Shown piece by piece: positions 16,465 to 25,083 of a stretch of 64,000 nt of DNA. Under the pieces are notes generated by a model. It saw only the letters and a program-made list of their open reading frames with translations. It was not told the DNA's origin and ran no database searches. This stretch comes from Anaerobacillus alkalidiazotrophicus (GTDB lineage Bacteria; Bacillota; Bacilli; Bacillales_H; Anaerobacillaceae): assembly GCF_001866055.1 (NCBI RefSeq), contig NZ_MLQS01000014.1, forward strand, positions 1 to 64,000. Direction: 5' to 3'. The position numbers were made by a program, and so were the translations under genes. How positions within the stretch are numbered: position 1 is the first letter of the stretch; every line of letters begins with the position of its first letter.

Positions 16465-16539
16465 TGGCTGGGATGGCAGGATTCGAACCTACGCATGACG
16501 GAGTCAAAGTCCGTTGCCTTACCGCTTGGCGACATCCCA
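16465..16539 (-). tRNA. tRNA-Gln (anticodon TTG)
   Basis: On the minus strand: acceptor TGGGATG pairs with CATCCCA; the D arm contains CCAAGCGGTAAGG; the anticodon stem-loop ACGGA-CTTTGAC-TCCGT has anticodon UUG; the T arm contains GGTTCGAATCC; and the CCA end is encoded. It is a single tRNA transcribed away from comGA, with a strong terminator downstream. Confidence 0.96.
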
Positions 16540-16637
16540 TTGAAGTAACATTAATTATTATAATAATAATCCTCAAAAATATACAAGAGAAAGTGTTATT
16601 TTAAGTCATCTAAAAATAATAAAAGGAAGTGATACTA

Positions 16638-17687
16638 TTGTCAGCAATTGAATTGAAAAGTAATGCTATTATCTTAAGGGCGATACAAATCAATGCATCA
16701 GATATTCATATTATACCGGCGAAAAATTATTCACATGTTCAAATGAGGGTAGATCATCGATTATTAAATGTTGAAAGAATTAAAACCACTGAGGCAGAAA
16801 AACTTATCTCACATTATAAATTTCGTTCGAAAATGGACATTGGAGAAAAGAGGAGACCACAAAACGGATCATTATGTATGTCGATTAATCAACAGCAAAC
16901 AAACCTTCGAATATCTACCCTCCCAACATTACCCCATGAAAGTTTAGCCATACGCATTCTACCACAAAACAAAATCGAAATTCCTTTAGAAAACCTAGCC
17001 TTATTCAAAAGCCAAACAAATAAAATAAGAGCTTTACTCAAAAAAGCACATGGCTTATTACTATTCTCGGGTCCAACAGGATCTGGAAAGACAACAACTA
17101 TTTATTCCTTATTAAATGACAGTTTAATTAAAAATAAGAGGATAATATCGATAGAAGATCCAATTGAGAAGAGGATAGATGGTCTTATTCAAGTCGAAAT
17201 AAATGAAAAGGCTGGATTAAATTATCAAGAAGTACTAAAAGCGACACTTCGGCATGATCCAGACATTATTGTGATAAGCGAAATAAGAGATACTCAAACA
17301 GCTAAAATGGCTGTTCGAGCAGCTATGACTGGTCATCTAGTCATTAGTACCATCCATGCAAATAATTGTATTGGATGTATTTCAAGACTTAGAGAATTTG
17401 GGATTGCTGAATATGATATCAAAGAAACAGTAATAGGATTAGTTTCGCAACGGCTATTAGAATTGAAGTGTCCTATTTGTCGGGGGAATTGTTCTTTATT
17501 ATGCCAAATAAATCGTAAAAAAAGAAGGCTTGCAGTTTATGAAATAATAGCTGGAAAACCATTAGAAGAATTTTTTTGCGACTCTAGTAAAAGATTTGTA
17601 TATGAAAGTTTGGAGAAAGTGATAAATAAAGGAATTGCTTTAGGGTATGTTTACGAAACTGAATTTGATAGGTGGTTAACTAGATGA
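16638..17687 (+). CDS. comGA: Competence type IV pilus assembly ATPase
   Basis: A 349-residue traffic ATPase powering assembly of the competence pseudopilus at the inner membrane. It contains ASDIHIIP near 17, Walker A GPTGSGKTTT near 146, the Asp box SIEDPIEKR, Walker B-like LRHDPDIIVISEIRD, the His box ISTIHANN, and a cysteine cluster CPICRGNCSLLC near 280. I chose the TTG at 16638 because AAAAGGAAG lies 9 bases upstream; the GTG at 16629 is too close. It overlaps comGB by 4 bases. No clear ComK box is visible upstream. Confidence 0.93.
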   Translation: MSAIELKSNAIILRAIQINASDIHIIPAKNYSHVQMRVDHRLLNVERIKTTEAEKLISHYKFRSKMDIGEKRRPQNGSLCMSINQQQTNLRISTLPTLPHESLAIRILPQNKIEIPLENLALFKSQTNKIRALLKKAHGLLLFSGPTGSGKTTTIYSLLNDSLIKNKRIISIEDPIEKRIDGLIQVEINEKAGLNYQEVLKATLRHDPDIIVISEIRDTQTAKMAVRAAMTGHLVISTIHANNCIGCISRLREFGIAEYDIKETVIGLVSQRLLELKCPICRGNCSLLCQINRKKRRLAVYEIIAGKPLEEFFCDSSKRFVYESLEKVINKGIALGYVYETEFDRWLTR

Positions 17688-18715
17688 GGAAAAAAAATTG
17701 GAATAATGATGAAAAGGCTGATTTCCTTATAAGAATCGGTGGTCTTCTCGATCAAGGATATACGATTTCAGAAACTTTGGAGTTGTTTCTGAAATATGAC
17801 AAAGAAAAATTAAAACCTATGATGTATCAATTGTTAGAGGAGCTTAAAAATGGTAGATCTTTTAGTGATGCATTGTTGGTTTTAGAAATTCCTGAACATA
17901 TCATAAGTTTCGTACACTTTGCAGAAAACTACGGAAATTTATCAAGTGGTCTACAAGAGGGAGGGAACCTATTAAGAAAAACAGATGAAAATAAACGGAA
18001 GCTTCAAAAACTGTTTAAGTACCCTATATTCTTGTTATGGATATTAATTATTTTCTTCGTTATAATATACAAGTTTTTATTTCCTCAATTTGCTTTACTT
18101 TTTTCCACACTTAATATTTCACTACCATTAATAACTCGATTGTTTATGTTTACTCTTGAAAATACCCCAACTTTCTTTTTGCTATTTCTTATAATAATGA
18201 GCACGTGTTCAATTTATTTTGTTGCTTTCTTTAATAAAAAATCAGTTTTTGAAAAAGCAAGGTTTATTGCAAAGTTACCTTTGATAGGTAACTTTTATAA
18301 AATGATTTCAACATACTTCTTCACAACAAACTTAAGTTATTTAATTAAAAACGGAATGTCAATTTATGACGCATTAAATTTATTTAAAGATCAAAAAAAA
18401 CTAGGCTACATTAGTATAGTTGCAACAGCTATTATATCGAAACTTGAAAAAGGCCAAACATTGCACCAGGCACTGTTAAGTGAACCCCTTTTCTTAAAGG
18501 GGTTGGCGTTTATCGTTGATCATGGACAATCTAGTGGCAGGCTTGATAGTGAATTGAATTATTATGGTAGGTGGGTATTGTTAGATTTTGAGGAAAAATT
18601 AAAGAGAATTTTCATGATTATTCAACCAACATTGTTTGTATTTATTGGCTTAATCATACTATTTATGTTTACCTCAATTATGTTACCTATATATACGTTA
18701 ATGAAAGACTTCTAA
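17684..18715 (+). CDS. comGB: Competence pilus assembly membrane protein
   Basis: A 343-residue type II secretion F-domain protein, the membrane platform of the competence pseudopilus. It has two copies of the T2SF domain (about 8-125 and 205-330) and three membrane helices near 110-130, 160-185 and 315-340. It overlaps comGA by 4 bases. In other Bacilli comGC follows at once; here about 1.05 kb intervenes, holding a DUF2325 gene and decayed repeats. Confidence 0.92.
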   Translation: MRKKNWNNDEKADFLIRIGGLLDQGYTISETLELFLKYDKEKLKPMMYQLLEELKNGRSFSDALLVLEIPEHIISFVHFAENYGNLSSGLQEGGNLLRKTDENKRKLQKLFKYPIFLLWILIIFFVIIYKFLFPQFALLFSTLNISLPLITRLFMFTLENTPTFFLLFLIIMSTCSIYFVAFFNKKSVFEKARFIAKLPLIGNFYKMISTYFFTTNLSYLIKNGMSIYDALNLFKDQKKLGYISIVATAIISKLEKGQTLHQALLSEPLFLKGLAFIVDHGQSSGRLDSELNYYGRWVLLDFEEKLKRIFMIIQPTLFVFIGLIILFMFTSIMLPIYTLMKDF

Positions 18716-18828
18716 TGAAAAAAACAAGAGTTAGATGTCGTTGCAATTATATAAAACATTAAGCTTATCACTTGTATCTAGTTATGATATTACTAATTTT
18801 ATAAAATAACTTCTTAATTAACATTATA

Positions 18829-18858
18829 TTGACATTGATAATCGTTATCATTTATAAT
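18829..18858 (+). promoter_or_regulatory. Sigma-A promoter with Fur box
   Basis: The -35 TTGACA (18829-18834) and -10 TATAAT (18853-18858) are both perfect, 18 bases apart. The spacer contains TGATAATCGTTATCA (18836-18850), which matches the 7-1-7 Fur operator TGATAATnATTATCA in all but one base. It precedes the DUF2325 gene, indicating repression by Fur (or a close relative) when iron is sufficient. Confidence 0.9.
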
Positions 18859-18895
18859 ATTGATAACGAAATACATACTAGAAAGGAGTGGCAAT

Positions 18896-19222
18896 ATGAA
18901 ATCATTACTAGTTGTGGGAGCGGATCATCTTGGAACAATTCCTCAAAAGTTAGGTGAATTAGGTTTTTCAGAAGTTATTCATTTGAATGGAAGGAAAGTA
19001 CAAATGGTAAAACGAGAAATACCAGAAAATATCGATTCAATTTTAGTTTTAACAGACTATATTAATCATAATCTAGCAAAAACATTAAAGAAAAAAGCTC
19101 AAGATCAATCTGTACCTGTATATTACGCAAAAAGATCTTGGTGTTCAATTTATCAAGCTTTATCCAAATGTGAACGATTATGTCCTGATCATGTTAAATG
19201 TAAACAAGGTGTTAAACACTAA
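18896..19222 (+). CDS. DUF2325 protein, Fur-box controlled
   Basis: A 108-residue protein of the DUF2325 family: MKSLLVVGADHLGTIPQKL, then IDSILVLTDYINHNLAKTLK and VPVYYAKRSWCSIYQAL. The C-terminus carries four cysteines (WCSIYQALSKCERLCPDHVKC), a possible metal or Fe-S site. The ATG at 18896 follows GAAAGGAGTGG. It has its own promoter with a near-perfect Fur operator, so it is probably induced in iron limitation. It interrupts the comG operon. The biochemical function of DUF2325 is unknown. Confidence 0.85.
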   Translation: MKSLLVVGADHLGTIPQKLGELGFSEVIHLNGRKVQMVKREIPENIDSILVLTDYINHNLAKTLKKKAQDQSVPVYYAKRSWCSIYQALSKCERLCPDHVKCKQGVKH

Positions 19223-19249
19223 TTTACCATAATATAAAAAGGTAATACA

Positions 19250-19345
19250 ACTGAGCGAATTTCATTATTCATCCATTAAAACTATATCTGGTTGTAAACG
19301 CGAAAAATCAATTAGGTATAGTATCATTGTGGCGTGATATCTGCA
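19250..19345. repeat. Repeat D, divergent copy
   Basis: GAATTTCATTATTCAT at the left end, then CTATATCTGGTT/AATTAGGTATAG as an imperfect stem, then GTATCATTGTGGCGT matching GTATCCAAGTGGCGT of the copy at 24746. Confidence 0.6.
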
Positions 19346-19349
19346 CTAT

Positions 19350-19470
19350 GTAATTTTTATCCCATTCTTCAAGGGGCAGTAAGACCTCTACCTCAAAACG
19401 TAAGAAAAACTTTCATCAGTGGTGATGAACGAAAACTCGCACTGATTGAAGTTCGCTTTATACACGGTTG
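19350..19470 (+). repeat. Repeat A, decayed copy
   Basis: Pieces of repeat A in order: TTTTATCCCATTCTTCAAGGGGCAGTAAGACC (shown in part), CTCAAAACGTAAGAAAA, ACTTTCATCAGTGG and CACTGATTGAAGTTCGCTTTAT. Most stem partners are lost. The remaining gap up to comGC (19471-19767) holds no recognisable element beyond a GAGGTG site. Confidence 0.65.
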
Positions 19471-19767
19471 TTATTTACCTTTTTTCTCTTTATTCACTTT
19501 CGAAAAAAAGAAAAAATTGCAATTTTTTTTTATACAAATGAAGGAATTTTGTTGGAGGATGTCAAATATGTTATTTGTAGGATTCTTATGATGAAACATT
19601 CATCTTAAGAACTATTGCCTCAATGGTCTCTCTTCATGAAACGTACACAAAATTATTGAGAAAGAGGTGAATATTTAAATACCCCCATTGCCCCCCTTTT
19701 TTTAAACCGCTTATTTCTTTTTTTCAGTAGAAGAGTCTCTAGTTATTAAATAATTAAGAGGTGTCTT

Positions 19768-20088
19768 ATGAAAATCAGAAAATATTATTTGAATGAACGT
19801 GCTTTTACTCTTATTGAAATGATGATCGTATTAATGATTATCTCAATTCTCCTTCTCATTGCCATTCCAAATATGTCTAAAAATAGCTCAATAGCTCAAG
19901 AAAGAGGTTGCGAAGCGACGATTGATTTATTACAAGCACAAGTAGGTGCCTATTTTATTGAAAATGGTGAGTTGCCATCAAGTTTAGGGGTTTTAAAATC
20001 TGAAGGTTATGTAACCACAATTGATTGTCCAGATGGAACTGAATTAATTTTGAATGGACAAGGGGTAGTAGCGAAAGTCAATGAGTAA
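19768..20088 (+). CDS. comGC: Major competence pseudopilin
   Basis: A 106-residue prepilin, the main subunit of the competence pseudopilus. The cleavage site reads ERA|FTLIEMMIVLMI, with Ala instead of the usual Gly before the cut, followed by a 20-residue hydrophobic helix. Two cysteines (RGCEAT and TIDCPDG) match the conserved intramolecular disulfide. The start follows TAAGAGGTG. It overlaps comGD by 8 bases. It is separated from comGB by the DUF2325 insertion, so it needs read-through or its own promoter. Confidence 0.93.
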   Translation: MKIRKYYLNERAFTLIEMMIVLMIISILLLIAIPNMSKNSSIAQERGCEATIDLLQAQVGAYFIENGELPSSLGVLKSEGYVTTIDCPDGTELILNGQGVVAKVNE

Positions 20089-20533
20089 AGTTAATATCTT
20101 TCAGAATGATCGTGGTTTTACCTTACTTGAGATGACAATCGTTTTAATGATCGTTGCAGTCGTTACATCTATATCTGTAGGTAATTTTAGAGGAGCGCAA
20201 GAGGCTATCAATCGAAATGAATTTATTTTTCAACTAAAACAAGATCTCCATTATGCACAGCAAAAAGCTATTAGTCATTCTGCAACGACAACCGTTATTT
20301 TTCTTAATAGTGGGAAGGAGTATGTAGTTCGACAATCTGGAGAAATAATATTAAGAAGAAAATTCCATGATAATATTACATTTGTTCCAATAACACTGAC
20401 CTTAAGTGATATCGCCTTTCTTCCAGATGGAAATGCTAGAAAATCAGGAACATTATTAATTAGAATTGGTGACTATAGCTATAGACTTGTTTTACTTTTA
20501 GGGAGGGGAAGGTTTTACATTGAACAACTGTAA
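20081..20533 (+). CDS. comGD: Minor competence pseudopilin ComGD
   Basis: A 150-residue pseudopilin-like protein with prepilin motif DRG|FTLLEMTIVLMIVAVVTS near 11. The rest is a beta-rich periplasmic-type domain (QKAISHSATTTVIFL, RKFHDNITFVPI). It is needed with the other ComG proteins for DNA uptake. It overlaps comGC by 8 and comGE by 14 bases, a typical translationally coupled array. Confidence 0.9.
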   Translation: MSKVNIFQNDRGFTLLEMTIVLMIVAVVTSISVGNFRGAQEAINRNEFIFQLKQDLHYAQQKAISHSATTTVIFLNSGKEYVVRQSGEIILRRKFHDNITFVPITLTLSDIAFLPDGNARKSGTLLIRIGDYSYRLVLLLGRGRFYIEQL

Positions 20534-20852
20534 AGGATTCTCTTTGATTGAAGTTATGACATCGCTGATGATACTTTCAATAATGACTATTATTATTCTC
20601 CCTACATTAGCTACGGTTTATCAGGAACGTTCGTCCATCCAACAAGAGCAACGAGCAATTATCATACTTGAAAAGGTAATTACTGAATGGATTTATGAAG
20701 GGAAAATAGTTCATGAAATGCAAATTGCAGAAATGAATACAATATTCACTATTTTCTCCGAAGCTAAAGGGAAGAAGGAATTAATTGTATGCATTAGTTG
20801 GAATGCTGCAAATAATCGACATTATGAAAGGTGTGAGAGTGGTAAGAAATGA
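20520..20852 (+). CDS. comGE: Minor competence pseudopilin ComGE
   Basis: A 110-residue pseudopilin-like protein starting at a TTG preceded by GGGAGGGGAAGG inside the end of comGD. The prepilin motif is CKG|FSLIEVMTSLMILSIMT near 6. Length and position between comGD and comGF support ComGE. Two cysteines lie near the C-terminus. It overlaps comGF by 4 bases. Confidence 0.85.
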   Translation: MNNCKGFSLIEVMTSLMILSIMTIIILPTLATVYQERSSIQQEQRAIIILEKVITEWIYEGKIVHEMQIAEMNTIFTIFSEAKGKKELIVCISWNAANNRHYERCESGKK

Positions 20853-21286
20853 ACCAACCAAATGGTTTTACATCTATTGAAGTTTTAATTGCTTTCTTCA
20901 TTTTCCTCGTAATTGCTTCAATACTTCCTCAATTTTTTAGAATAATAACATTTGAGCCGAAACTTTTGCATCGGATGGAAACATCAACTTTTTTTCAGCA
21001 GCTTACATTTGATGTACATCAAGCTGCTACTATTCTGGTTGATAAAAATATCCTTTACTTACAAAAAAGTAATGATGAAACGGTCACATATGCTTATCAT
21101 CAGCAAAGAATTAGAAGGCAAGTTAATAATAAAGGTCAAGAAATTGTTATGCAAAATGTAGTTGATGTGAATTTTGTCCAATGGAGTAATGGTATTGATA
21201 TAACGGTTACAGATATCTTTAATAATACTCATAATAGGCGAGTGACTCATTTGTTACCTTTAGAGAGAATGTATGTTGAACAATGA
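20849..21286 (+). CDS. comGF: Minor competence pseudopilin ComGF
   Basis: A 145-residue ComGF-type protein with N-terminal NG|FTSIEVLIAFFIFLVIAS. A beta-rich body carries the family features FFQQLTFDVHQA near 47 and MQNVVDVNFVQWSNGIDITV near 108. It overlaps comGE by 4 and comGG by 14 bases. Role: minor pilin needed for pseudopilus assembly. Confidence 0.88.
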   Translation: MNQPNGFTSIEVLIAFFIFLVIASILPQFFRIITFEPKLLHRMETSTFFQQLTFDVHQAATILVDKNILYLQKSNDETVTYAYHQQRIRRQVNNKGQEIVMQNVVDVNFVQWSNGIDITVTDIFNNTHNRRVTHLLPLERMYVEQ

Positions 21287-21656
21287 AAAAGGATTTATTA
21301 TGCCTGTTACACTAATAATCATTTTGATAGTTTGTAGTTTTGTTACCTTTCAAATGAACCAATATGTAATTGAAAAGAATTATTTTTTTGAAGCTAGTGA
21401 AATGTATACAGCTGAACGCCTTTTGCAAATGGCAATTGTCGATGTTGAACAACATCTAGTTAATCAACATGAGAACCACCTGTCAGGAAAATTCCATTAT
21501 GAAAATGGAGAAGTAATATTTGTTATTAATAAAGAAGTAGATGATGTTTTTTCTATTACTTTAACAAGTAAAACTTTAAATCAGAGATCTAGAAAAATAA
21601 TGTATTACTATTACTCAGATGTCGGGACTGTTTTACCTTGGTTGAAAGAGAAATGA
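21273..21656 (+). CDS. comGG: Minor competence pseudopilin ComGG
   Basis: A 127-residue protein with N-terminal KG|FIMPVTLIIILIVCSFVTF, lacking the usual Glu5, which is also typical of ComGG. It is followed by the conserved EASEMYTAERLLQMAI segment near 40. It is the last gene of the comG array. The short gap after it (21657-21808) contains nothing recognisable. Confidence 0.85.
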   Translation: MLNNEKGFIMPVTLIIILIVCSFVTFQMNQYVIEKNYFFEASEMYTAERLLQMAIVDVEQHLVNQHENHLSGKFHYENGEVIFVINKEVDDVFSITLTSKTLNQRSRKIMYYYYSDVGTVLPWLKEK

Positions 21657-21808
21657 AGTGGTAATTAAAATAGATCTATAATGGGGCTTATGGGGAGTAA
21701 AAACCATATCTACAAGTAGGCCATCTGTTTTAGTAAAGATAACTTATTTTATTAGCATAAAGAAGTTTGATTTTGGTCATACTATTAATAAAAAAATGGT
21801 GAAGCTAA

Positions 21809-22000
21809 ATGAAAACAAACGATTATATTAAATATGTGACACAACAATTTGTGAGTTATGTAGATACGTCAAGTGAAGAAAGAAAAGCTCAAAAAGTAGA
21901 AAGGAAAGCTAATAAATTACCGTTTACTTATCGATGGTTTGGATTAATTCCCTTTGCAATTATTCAAGCTTTCAACGTAAATAGAAAGAAAAGTAAATAA
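21809..22000 (+). CDS. yqzE: YqzE family protein
   Basis: A 63-residue basic protein, MKTNDYIKYVTQQFVSYVD then SSEERKAQKVERK and LPFTYRWFGLIPFAI. This matches YqzE, which follows comGG in Bacillus, is expressed with the competence regulon in B. subtilis and has no known function. The C-terminal part is hydrophobic, so it may be a membrane-associated peptide. The ATG follows ATGGTGAAG. Confidence 0.85.
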   Translation: MKTNDYIKYVTQQFVSYVDTSSEERKAQKVERKANKLPFTYRWFGLIPFAIIQAFNVNRKKSK

Positions 22001-22012
22001 AACAATTATGTT

Positions 22013-22067
22013 AGATGACTACGCTTTACCGCTCCCGTCTAGGGAGGAAGTCGATAGTCATCTTTTT
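22013..22067 (+). terminator. Terminator after yqzE
   Basis: AGATGACTA (22013-22021) pairs with TAGTCATCT (22055-22063), with an inner CTCCCGTCTAGGGAG hairpin, followed by TTTTT. Confidence 0.75.
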
Positions 22068-22077
22068 ACGTTTATTA

Positions 22078-22185
22078 TTCCACTCGACTCTTAAGGTACT
22101 GTAATATTCCCACCTCAAAGCTATGGTAGAAGACAATAGAGGTAGATGAGAAGTTCGTATGCGCTTTTGTGAAAGTAATATATTT
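22078..22185 (+). repeat. Repeat A, decayed copy
   Basis: Fragments CCACTCGACTCTTAAGGTACTG, then TTCCCACCTCAAAGC and GAGGTAGATGAGAAGTT, in the order of repeat A's first hairpin (longer strings shortened). Confidence 0.45.
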
Positions 22186-22224
22186 TCATGCTGGTTTGTG
22201 CGTGTTAAACGCATCGATGTTTTC

Positions 22225-23016
22225 TTACTTATTCTTTAAGTAAAACAGTCCGCCATTAATGATATGAACGTTTATTTTTGGTTCATATTGATCTTTTAGG
22301 GCTTCTATTTCTAAATGGTAGCTTTCTGGCTTTTCTTCTGTTTCTTCATAGAATGTCTCCAAAAGTCTTAAGTCTTGTTGCCAACGATTATAAGCATCTT
22401 CTGCCCATTGATGGTCGTCTTCAGCTATAAGTGAACGTATGACATTTTCTAGTCTTAATAAACCGCTTTTTGGTGTTATTAAAGGAGATAGGGTAAAACA
22501 AAAGTCAGGAATTTTCGGAGTTACCGTTTTCCTTAATAACATGTTATGAAATTCATGTATTATTTCCCCTGTTATTAAGTTTAATCCTAATGAAATGATC
22601 ATATCCTTCTTACGATCACATTGATACGAAATCTTTGTATTAATGCAAAGCCAAGGATGGAGCGCACTAGATTGGAACGTGTCGTCCTTAGGTATATGTT
22701 CATATAGTCGGATATAGGTTCCTAATTGCTTCAAGGATTGTAAAATTTGGTGAAGTCTAGGAGAACCGAAATGGATTTGTTCTCCTTTTTTTTCTTCGCT
22801 ACACTGATTAGGGTTGGTAATTAGTGACATTTGCATGGGGTTAGGTGTCCCCCCGGTCTTTTCTAAATAATGCCAATAAAATGGTCGATTCATTAGCAAT
22901 TTGTCTAGGTCGACGGAGAGTTGAACATGAAGATAGCCACTACAGTTTTCAAGAATGGTACTTTCATTAGCCGTAAAATAACGTTCTAATATATTATGAA
23001 TTTCCTGCTGCTGCAT
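22225..23016 (-). CDS. yqhG: YqhG family protein
   Basis: A 263-residue protein matching YqhG, unknown function, always paired with the SNF2 helicase YqhH in Bacillus. Recognisable segments are HNILERYFTANES near 6, RPFYWHYLEKTGGTPNPMQM near 40 and KSGLLRLENVIRSLIAEDDH near 180. It overlaps the helicase gene by 23 bases, so the two are translationally coupled. No catalytic motif is seen; it may be an accessory subunit of the helicase. Confidence 0.85.
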   Translation of the reverse strand: MQQQEIHNILERYFTANESTILENCSGYLHVQLSVDLDKLLMNRPFYWHYLEKTGGTPNPMQMSLITNPNQCSEEKKGEQIHFGSPRLHQILQSLKQLGTYIRLYEHIPKDDTFQSSALHPWLCINTKISYQCDRKKDMIISLGLNLITGEIIHEFHNMLLRKTVTPKIPDFCFTLSPLITPKSGLLRLENVIRSLIAEDDHQWAEDAYNRWQQDLRLLETFYEETEEKPESYHLEIEALKDQYEPKINVHIINGGLFYLKNK

Positions 23017-24679
23017 CGTTTACTACACCTTCTTCATTTAACTTAATTAGTTCACTTAAGTGATTCATTTTTACACGAATTTCACCCTCGCTTTGTGATT
23101 GAACTAGGATATCTGTTATATGTTCTTCAATGTTATTTAATTCTAGTCTAGATAAGATATCGTCTAGTTCACCAATCACGCGTTCAAATAGGCGAATTTT
23201 ATCGTAAAGTAAAGATAATATATGTTGTTCAACTGTATTTTCTGTTGAGAAGTTATAAATATGAACATCCTTTTGTTGACCTAAACGGTGAATACGTCCT
23301 ATTCTTTGCTCTATTCTCATTGGGTTCCAAGGAAGATCGTAATTGATGATATGATGACAAAACTGTAAATTTATTCCTTCCCCACCTGCTTCTGTGGCAA
23401 TAAGTACTTGTGCATGGTTGCGGAATAATTCTTTCATCCAATCTTTTTTGCTTCGTTTAAACCCACCACGAAAAGGTACACTCTTAATCCCGTGTTGGTT
23501 TAAAAACCATTGTAAGTATAATTGAGTAGCTCGATATTCCGTAAAAATAATGACCTTATCGTTTATTTTTTGGATTAGTTTTAGTGCTTGTTCAGCTTTT
23601 GAGTTTGTCTTAACTTCTTCAATTTTCTTAAAGATATATTTTATTTTTTCTGTCATATTAGGTGTAGCATTGAGTTTTTTGACCATATTTTTTAATGTTA
23701 AAAAAGCGGCCTCTCTACTACTACACACTTCTCTTTGTAATGTAATAAGGGAGAAAGGGCTTTTTATAATAGAATCATTAGAGGTAAAATCTTTTAAAGA
23801 AGAAATGGCATCATACAACTCTTGTTCTTCTTTAGTAAATGAGATTGTAACTGTTTCTACAATTCGTTTGGTCCACTCGATGCCAGTGTCATCTCGACGG
23901 TTTCGTACCATGACCTTGTTGATGAGTTCCCGCAGCTTTTCATCATTTTTAGGTGAACGATGATTTGACCGGAAATCTTTGTCGAAGCTATCTTCATCGC
24001 CTAAATGTCCAGGTTTTAATAAGGATACAAGGTTGAATATTTCTTCAAGTTTGTTTTGAACAGGTGTAGCTGTTAAAAGTAAACAAAATTTCTTCTTCAA
24101 ACTTTGAATGAACTCATAGTTTTTTGTTTTTTTATTTTTAAGTTTATGAGCCTCATCTATTATAATGATGTCGTAATTTTGTTTTAATACAATGTCTCGG
24201 TGAGGATTTCTCTTGGCCGTATCTATTGAAGCAACAACGACATCACATTGTTCCCAGACGTACGTTTTACGCTGAGGCGTTGCAGGGATATAAAATTTTT
24301 GATTCAATTCTTGAGCCCATTGTGATACAAGAGAAGCTGGAACTAAAATTAATGCTTTTTTTACCAAGCCTCGAATCATATATTCTTTTAGGATTAAGCC
24401 AGCCTCAATTGTTTTGCCTAACCCTACCTCATCTGCTAATATTGCTTTTCCGTTCATTTCCTCAATTACTTTTTTAGCTACATCTAGTTGGTGAGGGAAT
24501 ATCGTTAAATTAGGTAAATGGTTAGGTGCCATTAATCCTGAAAACTCTTTAATTGATAGGTGATTTTCAGCTTCAATTGCCAGTTTATATAACTCCCAGT
24601 TTGACCAAGGTCCGTCATCTTCTACCCTTTTAAGCAATCCTTCCTTCCATGAAGAATCAAAATTAATCGTAATATTCAT
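22994..24679 (-). CDS. yqhH: SNF2/SWI2-family helicase-like ATPase YqhH
   Basis: A 561-residue superfamily 2 DNA translocase. Motif I is LADEVGLGKTIEAGLI near 81, motif II is DEAH, motif III is LLLTATPVQNKLEE, motif V is ATEAGGEGINLQF and motif VI is RIEQRIGRIHRLGQ near 460. The complete set suggests an active ATPase. It corresponds to B. subtilis YqhH, a single-gene RapA/HepA relative of unknown role. It is co-transcribed with yqhG on the minus strand, opposite to comG and gcv. Confidence 0.92.
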   Translation of the reverse strand: MNITINFDSSWKEGLLKRVEDDGPWSNWELYKLAIEAENHLSIKEFSGLMAPNHLPNLTIFPHQLDVAKKVIEEMNGKAILADEVGLGKTIEAGLILKEYMIRGLVKKALILVPASLVSQWAQELNQKFYIPATPQRKTYVWEQCDVVVASIDTAKRNPHRDIVLKQNYDIIIIDEAHKLKNKKTKNYEFIQSLKKKFCLLLTATPVQNKLEEIFNLVSLLKPGHLGDEDSFDKDFRSNHRSPKNDEKLRELINKVMVRNRRDDTGIEWTKRIVETVTISFTKEEQELYDAISSLKDFTSNDSIIKSPFSLITLQREVCSSREAAFLTLKNMVKKLNATPNMTEKIKYIFKKIEEVKTNSKAEQALKLIQKINDKVIIFTEYRATQLYLQWFLNQHGIKSVPFRGGFKRSKKDWMKELFRNHAQVLIATEAGGEGINLQFCHHIINYDLPWNPMRIEQRIGRIHRLGQQKDVHIYNFSTENTVEQHILSLLYDKIRLFERVIGELDDILSRLELNNIEEHITDILVQSQSEGEIRVKMNHLSELIKLNEEGVVNDAAAGNS

Positions 24680-24745
24680 GGATATGCGGCTCCTTTCTTC
24701 TACACTTAGAAAAGTAAATCTCAGCTTTAATGAATAAATTTATTA

Positions 24746-24866
24746 ATGAGTGGATTTCATAATGCCAATAACTTAGCCACATCAAGCCACATCTAGTTGA
24801 GAACGGTTTAACTCAACTAGATGTAGTATCCAAGTGGCGTTTAATCTATATTATGAAATTCATTGA
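24746..24866. repeat. Repeat D, best-preserved copy
   Basis: Terminal inverted repeats ATTTCATAAT (24754-24763) and ATTATGAAAT (24850-24859) flank a perfect 13-bp hairpin, ACATCTAGTTGAG (24789-24801) with CTCAACTAGATGT (24812-24824), with loop AACGGTTTAA. Then AGTATCCAAGTGGCG follows. No coding capacity. Confidence 0.8.
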
Positions 24867-25083
24867 ATATAAACTAAAATTTTAATAAGTTTGAAACTCA
24901 AAAATGACTATAATAAAAACGTAATACTCTCACAGCTATTATTTACCCACTGTGTGAAAATAATGATTGCCATTGAAACTTAGATAATGTTAGGATAAGA
25001 GTAAGGGAGTTTTCATTGTTTTCATATTGTTTAGTATTGACAAACTAGGGAGAAAACATGAGTAATAGTACAACAATTTCATA

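Noticed and set aside
16629..16637. GTG at 16629 as the comGA start
   Set aside because: It directly abuts the AAAAGGAAG site; the TTG 9 bases on is at normal spacing and fits the family N-terminus.
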